DNA of 41,081 bases, from the NCBI GenBank assembly GCA_003650675.1, contig QMRH01000012.1, forward strand, positions 1-41,081, given 5' to 3'. The DNA is from Thermoprotei archaeon (GTDB lineage Archaea > Thermoproteota > Thermoprotei > Thermofilales > B20-G17). Within the stretch, counting starts at the first letter, position 1. Each line of letters begins with the position of its first letter. The notes beneath the pieces are model-generated. The model saw only the letters and a program-made list of their open reading frames with translations. It did not search any database and was not told the origin of the DNA. The position numbers and the translations under genes are program-made. Of this stretch, positions 32,638 through 41,081 are shown in pieces.

Positions 32638-34970
32638 TGTACTTTTCCGTCGGAAAACACGGGTACTATATTTGACTGTATCTCCGTACCATCCACCTTT
32701 ACGGCTTTTACTCTCTTATCATACTTATTCGTCTTTTTCACATCTATTTCATACACGGATCCTCTGAAATATCTTCTTATTTTAAACCCGCTCCACGAGG
32801 ATGGGATGCACGGATCAATTAACAGTCCATTATAGGTTGGCCTTATCCCTAAAATATAGTCTACAACGGCCCTTAGGCTCCATGCGGCTGAGCCTGTAAG
32901 CCATGAGTTCCATCCTTCTCCAAAGGATACGGAATCGGGACCTGAAATCCACTCAGATGTAACGTATGGCTCAGTTTTAGTCTTATTTACTTTTAGTCCC
33001 CTATAGGCTGGACAGGTTTTCTTGTATATGTTGTACGCCTTCCTATTCCTCTTTAAAAGGCATTCCGCGATTATCATCCATGTAACTGCATGCATGAATA
33101 TTCCCCCATTTTCTTTGGCTCCGGGGGCGTATCGAGTTATATATCCTAGTGTTTTATCCGGGGTTTTGTAGGCGGGCAGGAAAAGTGCTGGACCGTACTC
33201 GGTGTCCAGCAGTTTTTCGGCTGCCCTTATTGCCTTCAAAGCCTTTTTAAGGGGAGCTATACCGGAGATGACGGCCCAGCTTTGTGCGTTAAGAAATATC
33301 TTGCCTTCACTATTTCTACTGCTTCCTATGGGCTCCCCGTTATCCCTGAAACCCCTAACATACCATTCTCCGTCCCAACATATCTCGTTAAATTTTCTCT
33401 TAAGATCTCTTGCCTTTTCTTCATAGAAGGATGCCTCCTTGTCCTTTCCAATCAATCTACAGAGCTGGGAAAACTCTCTTAGAACAAGGTATAGAAACTC
33501 GGCCATCCAAGAGCTTTCTGCACCACCATTCCCTACAAATCCTATGGCGTTGAAGCCGTCATTCCAGTCGCCGCCGAGGAAAAGAGGCAGTCCTCTTTTA
33601 CTGAGATTCCTCAGGCTTCTATCGATAGCAAGCTTTATGTGGGTGAAAAGAGTAGCTACTCCTCCATCGTAGAAAGGAACATTCTCATCCAGTATACTAT
33701 AATCACCTGTCTCCTTAATGTAGTTTATAGTTATAAACGCCAGCCATAGAGGTGTATCAGCGTGCTTAGACTTCATACCTTTATCGTTTATTTCATGCCA
33801 CCCATGGAGCACGCTTCCATCGGAGAATTGGTGTCTAGCATGCTTCAATATTTGTTTCTTGGCCCAATTATAGTCTACAAGCAATAGTGTCAAAACATCT
33901 TGAAGTTGGTCTCTAAAACCATATGCGGCGGCCTGCTGGTAGTAAGATACCCTAGACAATATCCTGCTACTTATGGTCTGGTACTTATACCAGTAGTTGA
34001 CCAGAAAGTTGATGAATTTATCGGGGGTTTCTACGGTTACCTTGGAAAGAAGTTTATCCCACCATTCCTTAACATGCTCCAGTTCTTTTAGAGCCTCCCT
34101 TAGATCACTATACTTCTTTGCATAGCGATAGACTTCTTTTTCATCCTCTGAAACTCCAATGAATATGGTAAACGTTTTTTCTTCGTGAGGCTTGAGAGGA
34201 ATGAGGTATTTGAAAACTCCTGCAGGTTCAAATCCTCTTCCACTAGTTTTATGGCATGTTCCCGTTTTAACGCAAACAGGGTTTTTAAGGGATCTTCCTG
34301 CTCCAATAAACTTTTCTTTACTACCTTCAAAACTTTCTGGCGCTATAGAGCTCGATAAAAATGCCACATAATCCCAGGACCTGTTCCAGCTTCCGTCAAA
34401 CCCCGTCCAGAAAGTTTTTGTGACGAACATAATGTTATCTTTAACCCATAGATCGTAGAATAGGGAATGGAATTGTCTATCAATATCATATATTGTGCCA
34501 AGCCACCACTCAAGATAGGTGTAAAGCTCTAGTTTCCTCGTCCTATCTGTTCGGTTTTTTATTTTCACGATCCATACTTCCAGGGGGTCTTCTCTAGGAA
34601 CAAAGAAGGTAATCGTGGATTCGATATCTTCGTAGAGGCTTTGGATTACAGTATATCCTAATCCGTGGCGACAAACATACTCGTCTAGTTTCCTTATTGT
34701 AGGCTTGTATGTAGGCGACCAGTATTTGCCGTTTTCCAAGTCCTTTAGGTAAATATATCTTCCATCGAGGTCTTCAAATACGTTTTGACTCCACTTAGTT
34801 ACTCTGTTTAAATTACAGTCTATATACCAGCTAAACCCCCCACCAGTATGCGACAATATAACCCCATACCTACCGTTCGATAAAATGTTTACCCATGGTC
34901 TCGGCAAATCATACGTAGTTATTATAAATTCTTTTCCATCATTTGAAAAATAACCATATTTTTTTGCCAT
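32613..34970 (-). CDS. GH94 family glycoside phosphorylase
   Basis: A cytosolic enzyme of family GH94, which cleaves beta-linked disaccharides or oligosaccharides (cellobiose, chitobiose, laminaribiose or sophoro-oligosaccharide type) with inorganic phosphate to give a sugar-1-phosphate. Conserved signatures include YGFRDQLQDVLTLL near residue 350, the motif around the catalytic Asp GGDWNDGFNAIG near 468, GGAESSWMAEF, ENGGIFMHAVTW near 621, and SEWISGPDSVSFGEGWN followed by WLTGSAAWSLRAV near 690. The N-terminal beta-sandwich (DLPRPWVNILSNGRYGVILS) is normal for the family. At 785 residues it is close to the cellobiose-phosphorylase length. No signal peptide. Start ATG. Its 3' end overlaps that of the sensor gene by 25 bp. 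The exact linkage cannot be read from sequence. Confidence 0.9.
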   Translation of the reverse strand: MAKKYGYFSNDGKEFIITTYDLPRPWVNILSNGRYGVILSHTGGGFSWYIDCNLNRVTKWSQNVFEDLDGRYIYLKDLENGKYWSPTYKPTIRKLDEYVCRHGLGYTVIQSLYEDIESTITFFVPREDPLEVWIVKIKNRTDRTRKLELYTYLEWWLGTIYDIDRQFHSLFYDLWVKDNIMFVTKTFWTGFDGSWNRSWDYVAFLSSSIAPESFEGSKEKFIGAGRSLKNPVCVKTGTCHKTSGRGFEPAGVFKYLIPLKPHEEKTFTIFIGVSEDEKEVYRYAKKYSDLREALKELEHVKEWWDKLLSKVTVETPDKFINFLVNYWYKYQTISSRILSRVSYYQQAAAYGFRDQLQDVLTLLLVDYNWAKKQILKHARHQFSDGSVLHGWHEINDKGMKSKHADTPLWLAFITINYIKETGDYSILDENVPFYDGGVATLFTHIKLAIDRSLRNLSKRGLPLFLGGDWNDGFNAIGFVGNGGAESSWMAEFLYLVLREFSQLCRLIGKDKEASFYEEKARDLKRKFNEICWDGEWYVRGFRDNGEPIGSSRNSEGKIFLNAQSWAVISGIAPLKKALKAIRAAEKLLDTEYGPALFLPAYKTPDKTLGYITRYAPGAKENGGIFMHAVTWMIIAECLLKRNRKAYNIYKKTCPAYRGLKVNKTKTEPYVTSEWISGPDSVSFGEGWNSWLTGSAAWSLRAVVDYILGIRPTYNGLLIDPCIPSSWSGFKIRRYFRGSVYEIDVKKTNKYDKRVKAVKVDGTEIQSNIVPVFSDGKVHYVEVLME

Positions 34971-35160
34971 AATCTAAACCCTGGATGCATTTTTTTGACG
35001 TAGATATTTCAAATTTTTCATTTAAATTTTTTACTTTTACTTGAGGGGTTGGTTGACATATTTTATCATTAAAGTAAATAAAAATAACGTTCTTTTGGCA
35101 GATAATTGCATAGAAAAGTTAATTTTTTAGATCTCCGCTTTAATTAAATTGGGAGAGTTA
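34971..35160. promoter_or_regulatory. AT-rich divergent region between the GH94 and glycoamylase-like genes
   Basis: This 190 bp between two divergent carbohydrate genes is very AT-rich, with TTTAAATT-like TATA candidates on both strands (near 35017-35030 for the GH94 gene and 35137-35147 or 35119-35128 for the other). No clear palindrome was found. Both genes may share control by the sensor at 31267-32637. Confidence 0.35.
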
Positions 35161-37461
35161 ATGCTGTATGTAGATGTAAAAATATTTTTGTTGGTTCTCC
35201 TGCTTTTAGTGTCCTCCCTCGGCATCGGTAACCTTTATCTGGTTAAAGGGGATCCCGCTTCTCTCGAACTTAACAAAGAGTTTAGAGAATATCTTCTTGA
35301 ACTTGCTAGGGATACATGGAACTTCTTTGTAAGATATACGAATAATGATACAGGTCTTCCATACGATAGAAGTACTCCGGGAAATCCTCAGACCTCAATC
35401 ACAAATATAGGTCTCTACATGGCTTCGGTGGTGGCTGCCTGGGATCTCGGTTTTATAAACAGAAGTGAGGCTTTACAGCGGCTTAGAAAAACGATCGATA
35501 CCCTTTTTAAGCTGGAGAAATGGCATGGAATACCCTTCAACTGGTATGATGCAGATACTCTGAAACCTATATGGGGGAACTTTGTTTCGTCCGTGGATGC
35601 TGGATGGTATGCTGCTGGACTTATAGTTGCGCGAAGCGCGTTTCCAGAGCTATATGACAACTTAACTGCATTAATAGACATGATGGAGTGGGATAGGCTA
35701 TACGATCCCGATGCAAAGCTACTTTACATAGGATTTGATAGTTTAAAGAGAAAATATACACAGGCACATTATGATTACATTACGATTGAATCGAGGATGG
35801 CTAGCTTCATCGCCATAGGCACGGGTAAAATTCCCGCGGAACATTGGTTTGCATTGAAACGGGATCTACAGTACTTTTACAATATTTCTTTTATGTGGGG
35901 CTGGAACGGAGGCCTCTTCATCTACTATATGCCAGGTATATTTATAGATGAGAGGGGTTCATCCATCGCCAACTCCGCGATAAACGTCACCCTGGCCCAA
36001 ATAATGTTATCTGAATTGTCAGGATACCCGGTTTGGGGCTTCTCCCCCTCCGATATACCGCAAGGAGGCTATGGAATGAAATTCGATGTAGTCACTCCCC
36101 ACGCATCTGTTTTAGCACTAATATATTTCCCTGAGGAAACCCTACTGAACCTCCTTAAACTCGAAAAAATGGGGGTAAGATCAACCTATGGATTCAAAGA
36201 TTCCGTAAGCATGGCCGACGGGTCGGTTGATGAAGATTATCTAGCTTTAGATCAAGGCATGATCTTTTTAACTATAGCAAACTATCTCAATAACAGTATA
36301 TGGAAGTTTTTTGAGAAGGATCCGATAGCCGTTAAGGCACGAAAACTAGTTGGAGAATACAATGTGCCGGAAAGCATGCTTAAACTATATAGATTTATCT
36401 TTGTGAACGTCTCCAACATTGTTCTGGAAAAGCTCCTGGAAGAAAAGCCAGTGTTCTCGGCCATAAGGACCCTGCGGCTAGCTAAACTTTACTTCGCTTC
36501 TGGAGATCACGAAAAAGCATGGTATTATGCAAATAAAACCCTGGAAGAAATAAACAGTGCCGACGTCAACTCCGTCAAGAACGCTGTCTCCAAGATTTTG
36601 GCTGAAGCCGAGAACTCCATACTTTCTGCACGAAGGGAAAATAGAACCTCGAAGATTGCTAAGGCAGCGTCTCTCTACAATAGCTCGCTCACGGAGTTTA
36701 ACGAGGGGAAATACACGTCATCGTTTATCGATGCGGTAGTTGCAAAGTTCTATGCAAAGATATCGCGTCCAACGGTGGTTATGAAACGCGTTAAATTGAC
36801 TTTGACTTCAGATAAGGAAAAATACATCTTTCCCTGCAACGTAACGTTAAGGGGTACCATAAACCCCCGTCTACCAGTAAACATTATAATCGAGAGCTAT
36901 AGCAGGGGATCCTGGAAGGTCATTGCAATAGTAAAAGCTGATAAGAACGGCGTATTCACCTTCACATGGCAACCTGAATCCGGGAACTACACGGTCAGGG
37001 CAAGGTCTACAAGCTACAACTATTATTTACCCTCACAGTCGAACCATATAAAAATAAGTGTCCTCAAGGGGGAAAGAAAGCTTCGATTAAATTACACGAA
37101 AACAGCATATGTGAACGAAAATGTGTCAGTAACCGGCGAAATAGATCCTCCAGATGAGGCAGAGAATGTTTCCGTAAAGATAGTAAATCCCAAGGGCCAG
37201 GTATCCCACACTACTGTAGATGTTAAAAACGGGGCCTTCGCTTTGTCCATTAAACCCACTTTAGCTGGGTTATGGAACATAACGGTAACAATACCTGAAA
37301 CAGAAAACTATAAGGGGGTAAGTAAAACTCTCTCCATAAATGTTGTAGAAAAGGGTGGTTTAAACCTCGAGAATATAATTACAATAGTATTCCTGGCGGT
37401 AATTTTGCTGATATCGGCGATGGTGTTTAAACTCGGGAAGAACCTAAAACTCAGCCCCTAA
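35161..37461 (+). CDS. secreted, anchored glycoamylase-like (GH144-type) enzyme
   Basis: A signal peptide (MLYVDVKIFLLVLLLLVSSL) is followed by an (alpha/alpha)6-type catalytic region (about 35-420) with the glycoamylase/GH144 pattern: TSITNIGLYMASVVAAWDLG, FNWYDADTLKPIWGNFVSS, SVDAGWYAAGLIVAR, YDYITIESRMASFIAIGTGK, YGFKDSVSMADGS and LALDQGMIFLTIANYL near 380. Then come a helical linker and two Ig-like domains (about 555-725). A C-terminal span (IITIVFLAVILLISAMVFKL) anchors it outside the cell. GH144 members are endo-beta-1,2-glucanases. The frame is open to a TTG at 35149, but GGGAGAG precedes the ATG at 35161. With the divergent GH94 phosphorylase it forms a degrade-outside, phosphorolyse-inside pair. 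The exact linkage is inferred. Confidence 0.72.
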   Translation: MLYVDVKIFLLVLLLLVSSLGIGNLYLVKGDPASLELNKEFREYLLELARDTWNFFVRYTNNDTGLPYDRSTPGNPQTSITNIGLYMASVVAAWDLGFINRSEALQRLRKTIDTLFKLEKWHGIPFNWYDADTLKPIWGNFVSSVDAGWYAAGLIVARSAFPELYDNLTALIDMMEWDRLYDPDAKLLYIGFDSLKRKYTQAHYDYITIESRMASFIAIGTGKIPAEHWFALKRDLQYFYNISFMWGWNGGLFIYYMPGIFIDERGSSIANSAINVTLAQIMLSELSGYPVWGFSPSDIPQGGYGMKFDVVTPHASVLALIYFPEETLLNLLKLEKMGVRSTYGFKDSVSMADGSVDEDYLALDQGMIFLTIANYLNNSIWKFFEKDPIAVKARKLVGEYNVPESMLKLYRFIFVNVSNIVLEKLLEEKPVFSAIRTLRLAKLYFASGDHEKAWYYANKTLEEINSADVNSVKNAVSKILAEAENSILSARRENRTSKIAKAASLYNSSLTEFNEGKYTSSFIDAVVAKFYAKISRPTVVMKRVKLTLTSDKEKYIFPCNVTLRGTINPRLPVNIIIESYSRGSWKVIAIVKADKNGVFTFTWQPESGNYTVRARSTSYNYYLPSQSNHIKISVLKGERKLRLNYTKTAYVNENVSVTGEIDPPDEAENVSVKIVNPKGQVSHTTVDVKNGAFALSIKPTLAGLWNITVTIPETENYKGVSKTLSINVVEKGGLNLENIITIVFLAVILLISAMVFKLGKNLKLSP

Positions 37462-37511
37462 CCTTATCTAAATGGTTTTGTTAAATAATTTTTTGCACCG
37501 CTGATAAAATT

Positions 37512-37519
37512 TTTATATA
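37512..37519 (+). promoter_or_regulatory. TATA box for the YHS protein gene
   Basis: TTTATATA here should place the transcript start near 37541. The upstream in-frame ATG at 37522 would then lie before the start of the message, so the ATG at 37549 is the credible start. Confidence 0.5.
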
Positions 37520-37548
37520 ACATGTTGTTACTTGAAGTTGGTGAAACG

Positions 37549-37755
37549 ATGCCAAAAGACCCGGTTTGTGGAATGGAGGTAGATCAAGCTAAAACACAGT
37601 TTAAATCTGTGTATAAGGGGGAGATCTACTACTTCTGCAGTTCAGCATGCAAGAAGGAGTTTGAGAGTAAACCCGAAGAATACATTAAGCACGGGCCTAA
37701 AGGTATGCCCTCGGAACACCACGAACATGAACATGGTAAGAAGTGTTGTCACTAA
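37549..37755 (+). CDS. YHS-domain metal-binding protein
   Basis: A small cytosolic protein (68 residues) with the YHS domain DPVCGMEVDQ and YKGEIYYFCSSACKKEFESK, whose cysteines bind soft metals. Its C-terminus is His-rich, HHEHEHGKKCCH, giving more metal ligands. Such proteins often sit beside copper ATPases and act as metal carriers or sensors. The start at 37549 follows GGTGA by 4 nt and fits the TATA box at 37512-37519; the frame is also open to an ATG at 37522, which lies upstream of the predicted transcript start. It is convergent with the CopA gene 57 bp away and probably belongs to the same copper response. Confidence 0.85.
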   Translation: MPKDPVCGMEVDQAKTQFKSVYKGEIYYFCSSACKKEFESKPEEYIKHGPKGMPSEHHEHEHGKKCCH

Positions 37756-37812
37756 ATTTTATTAAGGAAAGAAATCAAATAAAATTAAGCTATTTTTGTC
37801 TCTGTTTTGCTT

Positions 37813-40236
37813 CTAGATTTCTGGCTTCCATCTCTTTAGCAGTAAGGCGTTCCCGGTCACGGATATGGAGCTGAGGGTCATTGCGAGCCCAGCAAATTCT
37901 GGTCTAAGTATCAGCCCTATGACGGTGTATAGTGCCCCCGCGGCCACTGGGATTAGTAGGGTGTTGTATATAAAGGCCCAGAAGATGTTGAACTTTATTT
38001 TCCTGAGTATCGCTTTACTGACTTTTATGGCGAATAGTACTGCTCGTAGATCGTTTTTGACCAGAACTATGTCTCCAGCCTCTTTCGCTATGTCTGTTCC
38101 CCCTCCCATTGCTATGCCTACGTCAGTTTGGGAGAGGCTGGGAGCATCGTTTATGCCGTCGCCAACCATAGCCACTATTTTTCCTTCGCGTTGAAGGTTC
38201 TTTATGACCTCGGTTTTGTCTTCGGGAAGAACCTCTGCTATAACCCTGTCTATTCCAAGGTTCCTTGCTATGGCTTCAGCGGTTTTTCTATTGTCACCTG
38301 TCAGCATGACCACCTCTAACCCCATCTTTCTAAGCCTGCTGACAACCTCTTTCGCGTACGGTCTAGGCGTATCAGCTATCGCGAATAATCCTGCAAGGGT
38401 CATTGGTCCAGGGTTTCCTCCAACCGCCATGTAGATCACCGTTTTAGCCTCCGCCCTAAGCCTACCGACGTAGCTTTCTGCGGCGGAAAGGTCTACCTCA
38501 AAGGAGTTCATCAGCTTCTCGTTGCCCAGAACCACAGTGCTTCCGTTAAACTTGGCGATCACCCCTTGTCCGGGAATAGTGTCAAAGAACTCTGGTTCAA
38601 CGTCCGGTGTAAGGCGCTTCGCCTTGGCTTTCTTCACTATGGCCTCCGCTAAGGGGTGTTCGCTCCTCCTCTCGGCTACATAGGCTAACTGGAGTATTTT
38701 ATCGGTGGCGAAGCCGTTTAAGGGAACAATGTCTGTTACCTCTAGCTCGCCTTTAGTCAACGTACCTGTCTTGTCGAAGACTATTGTAGATAGTTTCCCG
38801 ACCTTCTCTAAGGCCTCAGCGTTCTTGATTATTATACCTTCTTCAGCCGCCCTCCCGACACCGACCATTATGACTATGGGGGTGGCTAGCCCTAGGGCGC
38901 AGGGGCAGGCCACTAGTAGCACGGAGGCTGTGAAGAGTATTGCAAGGCTTAAGGGCATTCCATAGAAGCCGTACCAGAAGATGAAGGTGGCTATGGCTAT
39001 GACTATAATAATCCAGGTGAAGACGCCTGCAATCTTGTCTATGCTCTTCTGTATAGACGGTTTAGCTGTCTGAGCATACCGTACGAGTTTAATTATCTGG
39101 GATAACACTGTCTCCTTTCCAACCCGTGTAACAATTATCTTAAGCGCACTTGTCTTTAGGAGTGTTCCAGCCACCACAGGGTCTCTTTCTTTCTTTAGAA
39201 CCGGCATCGGCTCTCCAGTTAACATGGATTCATCTACATATCCCTGTCCGTCGATAATTATCCCATCCACAGGTATTCTTTCGCCAGCCCTGACGATAAC
39301 CACGTCCTTTAACTTAACCTGGTCGACTGGAATCTCCACTTCCTTGTCCTCCCTTATCACCCGTGCTGTCTTAGCCTGTAGCTGCAGGAGTTTTCTTACG
39401 GCTTCCCCTGTCCTGAACTTCATTTTAAGCTCAAGGTAGCGTCCCAGAAGTATGAAGGCTAGGACGACTGCTGCAGCTTCAAAGTAGGCGTCTTCGAAGT
39501 CCAGTAACCCAAGGAATACAGCTAAGCTGTAAACGTATGCAGACCCGGTACCCAGTGTGACCAGGGTATCCATGTTTGCTGTCTTGTTCTTTAGGGCCCT
39601 CCATGCACCTGCAAAGAACCGGCGACCACCTAAAACCACCACTGGTGTAGATAAAATGAATCCCACGAGATTTCTATACTCCCAGAACGGGGGTGTAGCC
39701 AAGTTAAGGTAGCCTGTATATATGTATAATGCAAGTATCACCGCGAGAGGCAGGCTGATAAGCGTGGCCTTTTTCATCTCCTTAAGCTGTTTTGCCAGAA
39801 CTTTTCTTTCAATGTCCTCTACCTCCACTTCACCCGTGACCTTTAATACCGTGTATCCAAGCGATTCCACCAGTTCTTTAATTTTTTCAGTGTCTATTTG
39901 CAAAGGATTTATGGTAATCCTAATACTTTGGGTTATGTGTGAAGCCATGCAGTCGATTACTCCAGGGTTTTTCTTCAGGTAATCTTCAATCCTTTTTTCG
40001 TCTTCAACGCCTTTAAGGTCTTTAACGGCCAGTAGTATTTCCTCCTTGTAGACGTCGTATCCAACGTCCCTTACCGCCCTCACTATCTCCTTCATCGAGA
40101 CTTTTCCTGGATCATACACTATGTCGGCCGACTCCGATGCTAGGCTAACCTGTGCATCAATTACGCCTCTAAGGGACTTCAGTTTCCTTTCTATGGTTAT
40201 GGCGCAGGTTGCGCAGTGCATTCCCACGATTTTCAT
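37813..40236 (-). CDS. copA: copper-exporting P1B-type ATPase
   Basis: An ATP-driven membrane pump for Cu+ (P1B-1 type). An N-terminal heavy-metal domain has [12 protein letters not shown] (Cys 8 and 11). A second, heavy-metal-like domain (about 70-150) has no CxxC and is probably inactive in binding. The transmembrane CPC motif, [12 protein letters not shown], lies near residue 445, the phosphorylated Asp is in [10 protein letters not shown] near 488, the actuator loop is [18 protein letters not shown] near 525 is the family His-Pro motif, and [10 protein letters not shown] near 695 is the hinge. The 807 residues are normal. Start ATG. The gene is divergent from the winged-helix regulator at 40355, which probably controls it. 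Confidence 0.93.
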   Translation of the reverse strand: MKIVGMHCATCAITIERKLKSLRGVIDAQVSLASESADIVYDPGKVSMKEIVRAVRDVGYDVYKEEILLAVKDLKGVEDEKRIEDYLKKNPGVIDCMASHITQSIRITINPLQIDTEKIKELVESLGYTVLKVTGEVEVEDIERKVLAKQLKEMKKATLISLPLAVILALYIYTGYLNLATPPFWEYRNLVGFILSTPVVVLGGRRFFAGAWRALKNKTANMDTLVTLGTGSAYVYSLAVFLGLLDFEDAYFEAAAVVLAFILLGRYLELKMKFRTGEAVRKLLQLQAKTARVIREDKEVEIPVDQVKLKDVVIVRAGERIPVDGIIIDGQGYVDESMLTGEPMPVLKKERDPVVAGTLLKTSALKIIVTRVGKETVLSQIIKLVRYAQTAKPSIQKSIDKIAGVFTWIIIVIAIATFIFWYGFYGMPLSLAILFTASVLLVACPCALGLATPIVIMVGVGRAAEEGIIIKNAEALEKVGKLSTIVFDKTGTLTKGELEVTDIVPLNGFATDKILQLAYVAERRSEHPLAEAIVKKAKAKRLTPDVEPEFFDTIPGQGVIAKFNGSTVVLGNEKLMNSFEVDLSAAESYVGRLRAEAKTVIYMAVGGNPGPMTLAGLFAIADTPRPYAKEVVSRLRKMGLEVVMLTGDNRKTAEAIARNLGIDRVIAEVLPEDKTEVIKNLQREGKIVAMVGDGINDAPSLSQTDVGIAMGGGTDIAKEAGDIVLVKNDLRAVLFAIKVSKAILRKIKFNIFWAFIYNTLLIPVAAGALYTVIGLILRPEFAGLAMTLSSISVTGNALLLKRWKPEI

Positions 40237-40354
40237 TTTTCCCGGTTTTCCATACAGTCCACCACATATCTGTAATAAAGGAACCTATTAAAATTTTTTC
40301 GTTTAGGTACAAAAAATTTATTAGTGGTTATGTATCTATATAATCGGTGGGAAA
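40237..40354. promoter_or_regulatory. divergent promoter region of copA and the regulator
   Basis: This 118 bp gap contains an AT-rich core with TATA candidates for both directions: AAATTTATT near 40314-40322 and CTATATAAT near 40334-40342 on the plus strand, and AATTTTAATAGG on the minus strand. Imperfect repeats AGGAACC and TAGGTAC flank the core and could be regulator sites. No perfect palindrome was seen. Confidence 0.38.
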
Positions 40355-40906
40355 ATGGTGAAAATACCTGTTCCTGTAAGAATGGAGGAGGCTAAGGCCC
40401 TTGCCGACGAAGTAAGGTTATTTATACTCGACCTGTTGAGCAAGAATCCTAGAAGCGTCCAGGAGATCGTTGAAGAGCTTAAGAAAAGGGGCATGTACAA
40501 GAACATTAACACAGTTAGATACCATATTCGTCTCCTAAAGGAGGCTGGCTTAATAGAGCTAGTCAAAACCGAGGAGGTTAAGGGCGGGGTATTAAAATAC
40601 TATGCATCGAAGAGAAAAGTATACGCATTCGAGGTCCCCAAAGATGTGGAAATTATGTTAGAGCCCCTGGTAAACGACATGTACATGTACCTTAAACCGA
40701 TGATCCTAGAGCTCTTGGACAAACATAGACAGCTTATACTAGAGTCTGCAAGAAAACTAAAGCCCTGTCCCTACTGCATCACAGAACACTTCGCCGAATA
40801 CATTCTTGTTGAAGCCATGAGGAAAGCTTCGGGAAAGGTGTTCCACGACCCAGAGGTCGAGGAAAAACTCTTAACCTTCAAAGTTAAAGGAGAAGAAGGA
40901 GATTAG
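40355..40906 (+). CDS. winged-helix (ArsR-like) transcription regulator
   Basis: The N-terminal half is a winged helix: ALADEVRLFILDLLSKNPRS, VQEIVEELKKRGMYKNINTV, then RYHIRLLKEAGLIELVKTEE, with the recognition helix TVRYHIRLLKEAGL near residue 50. The C-terminal half is helical with CPYC near 138 and two His (EHF, FHDPEV), which could bind metal. It starts with ATG after GGTGGG. It is divergent from copA, so it is likely the copper-dependent repressor or activator of the copper genes. The downstream neighbour is convergent. Family and role are inferred from fold and context; the ligand is not proven. Confidence 0.72.
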   Translation: MVKIPVPVRMEEAKALADEVRLFILDLLSKNPRSVQEIVEELKKRGMYKNINTVRYHIRLLKEAGLIELVKTEEVKGGVLKYYASKRKVYAFEVPKDVEIMLEPLVNDMYMYLKPMILELLDKHRQLILESARKLKPCPYCITEHFAEYILVEAMRKASGKVFHDPEVEEKLLTFKVKGEEGD

Positions 40907-40916
40907 AGATCTAAAA

Positions 40917-41081
40917 CTAGGCTGTAATAAGTCTACAGGTCTCCCTCAACCCACAATATTTACATCCCCTTCTTCTTTTTTCTTTAAGCTTCTCCACCTG
41001 ACCCGCTAACGTCGCCTCAAGAACCTTCTCCCGCGCATGTAAAGCCCTGACCCTAAGCTTGGAATCCACCTTAACTTTAAC
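40917..41081 (-). CDS. C-terminal fragment of a Cys-cluster protein (cut by window end)
   Basis: The window ends inside a minus-strand gene: the frame runs open from the edge for 54 codons to a TAG at 40917. The text VKVDSKLRVRALHAREKVLE, ATLAGQVEKLKEKRRR is charged and helical, and it ends GCKYCGLRETCRLITA. A CxxC-x5-C cluster at the C-terminus resembles Cas4 or RecB-like nucleases with an iron-sulfur cluster, but only part of that pattern is visible, so I name no family. It is convergent with the winged-helix gene, 10 bp apart. Confidence 0.55.
   Translation of the reverse strand, partial: VKVKVDSKLRVRALHAREKVLEATLAGQVEKLKEKRRRGCKYCGLRETCRLITA

Noticed and set aside
1-41081. CRISPR arrays, tRNA and rRNA genes
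   Set aside because: I saw no regularly spaced direct repeats, no T-arm/acceptor pattern and no rRNA-like sequence. The only long repeat is the IS605 remnant pair. A covariance search would be needed to exclude intron-bearing tRNAs.
40917-41081. Cas4 as the identity of the truncated terminal gene
   Set aside because: Only three of four cysteines are visible and the nuclease core is outside the window; no CRISPR or other cas genes are nearby.

Overview
The window reads as thermophile-type archaeal chromosome, most likely Thermoproteota or a Bathyarchaeia/Korarchaeia-like relative; the lineage is an inference. The evidence is TATA-box promoters about 25 nt upstream of starts, several apparently leaderless genes, strong GGAGGTG-type ribosome sites for internal genes, frequent TTG starts, and archaeal families (ACT-V4R proteins, VapBC, MNT-HEPN, TldD/TldE, M1 peptidase with HEAT repeats). 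I found no rRNA, tRNA or CRISPR array.

Positions 1-9977 hold core-type genes: the tail of an unidentified gene, pyruvate kinase, a flavin-reductase-like protein, a GHL10-type glycosidase, an ACT-V4R ligand-binding protein, a concanavalin-like protein with no normal start codon, a DHH phosphoesterase, and the TldD/TldE pair.

Positions 9978-19500 are an accessory patch. It has two nearly identical ~195 bp remnants of the 3' end of an IS200/IS605 element (tnpB tail plus right end, equivalent to an omega/reRNA locus without its nuclease). It also has an intact VapBC pair with a palindromic operator, a decayed HEPN gene, an MNT-HEPN pair whose HEPN gene appears to start at CTG, and an antitoxin followed by a vapC broken by one frameshift. 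Housekeeping genes lie between them: an Arg-rich Cys protein, M1 aminopeptidase, a zinc ribbon protein, class II aldolase, BioY and a second ACT-V4R protein.

Positions 19510-37461 form the most distinctive region. Five tightly packed minus-strand genes (19510-31089) encode two OPT-like multi-pass membrane proteins, a giant M28-like plus FtsX-like protein, and two secreted membrane-anchored proteins with mutarotase-like sandwich domains. A divergent gene encodes an Lrp/AsnC-type regulator fused to a similar sugar-binding-type sandwich. Next come a cytosolic GH94 phosphorylase and a secreted, anchored glycoamylase-like (GH144-type) enzyme. Together they suggest a carbohydrate (possibly beta-1,2-glucan) or glycopeptide capture, uptake and phosphorolysis locus with its own sensor. 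The substrate is inferred, not shown.

Positions 37549-40906 are a copper module: a YHS metal-binding protein, a CopA-type P1B ATPase and a divergent winged-helix regulator. The window ends inside a minus-strand gene whose C-terminus carries a cysteine cluster.
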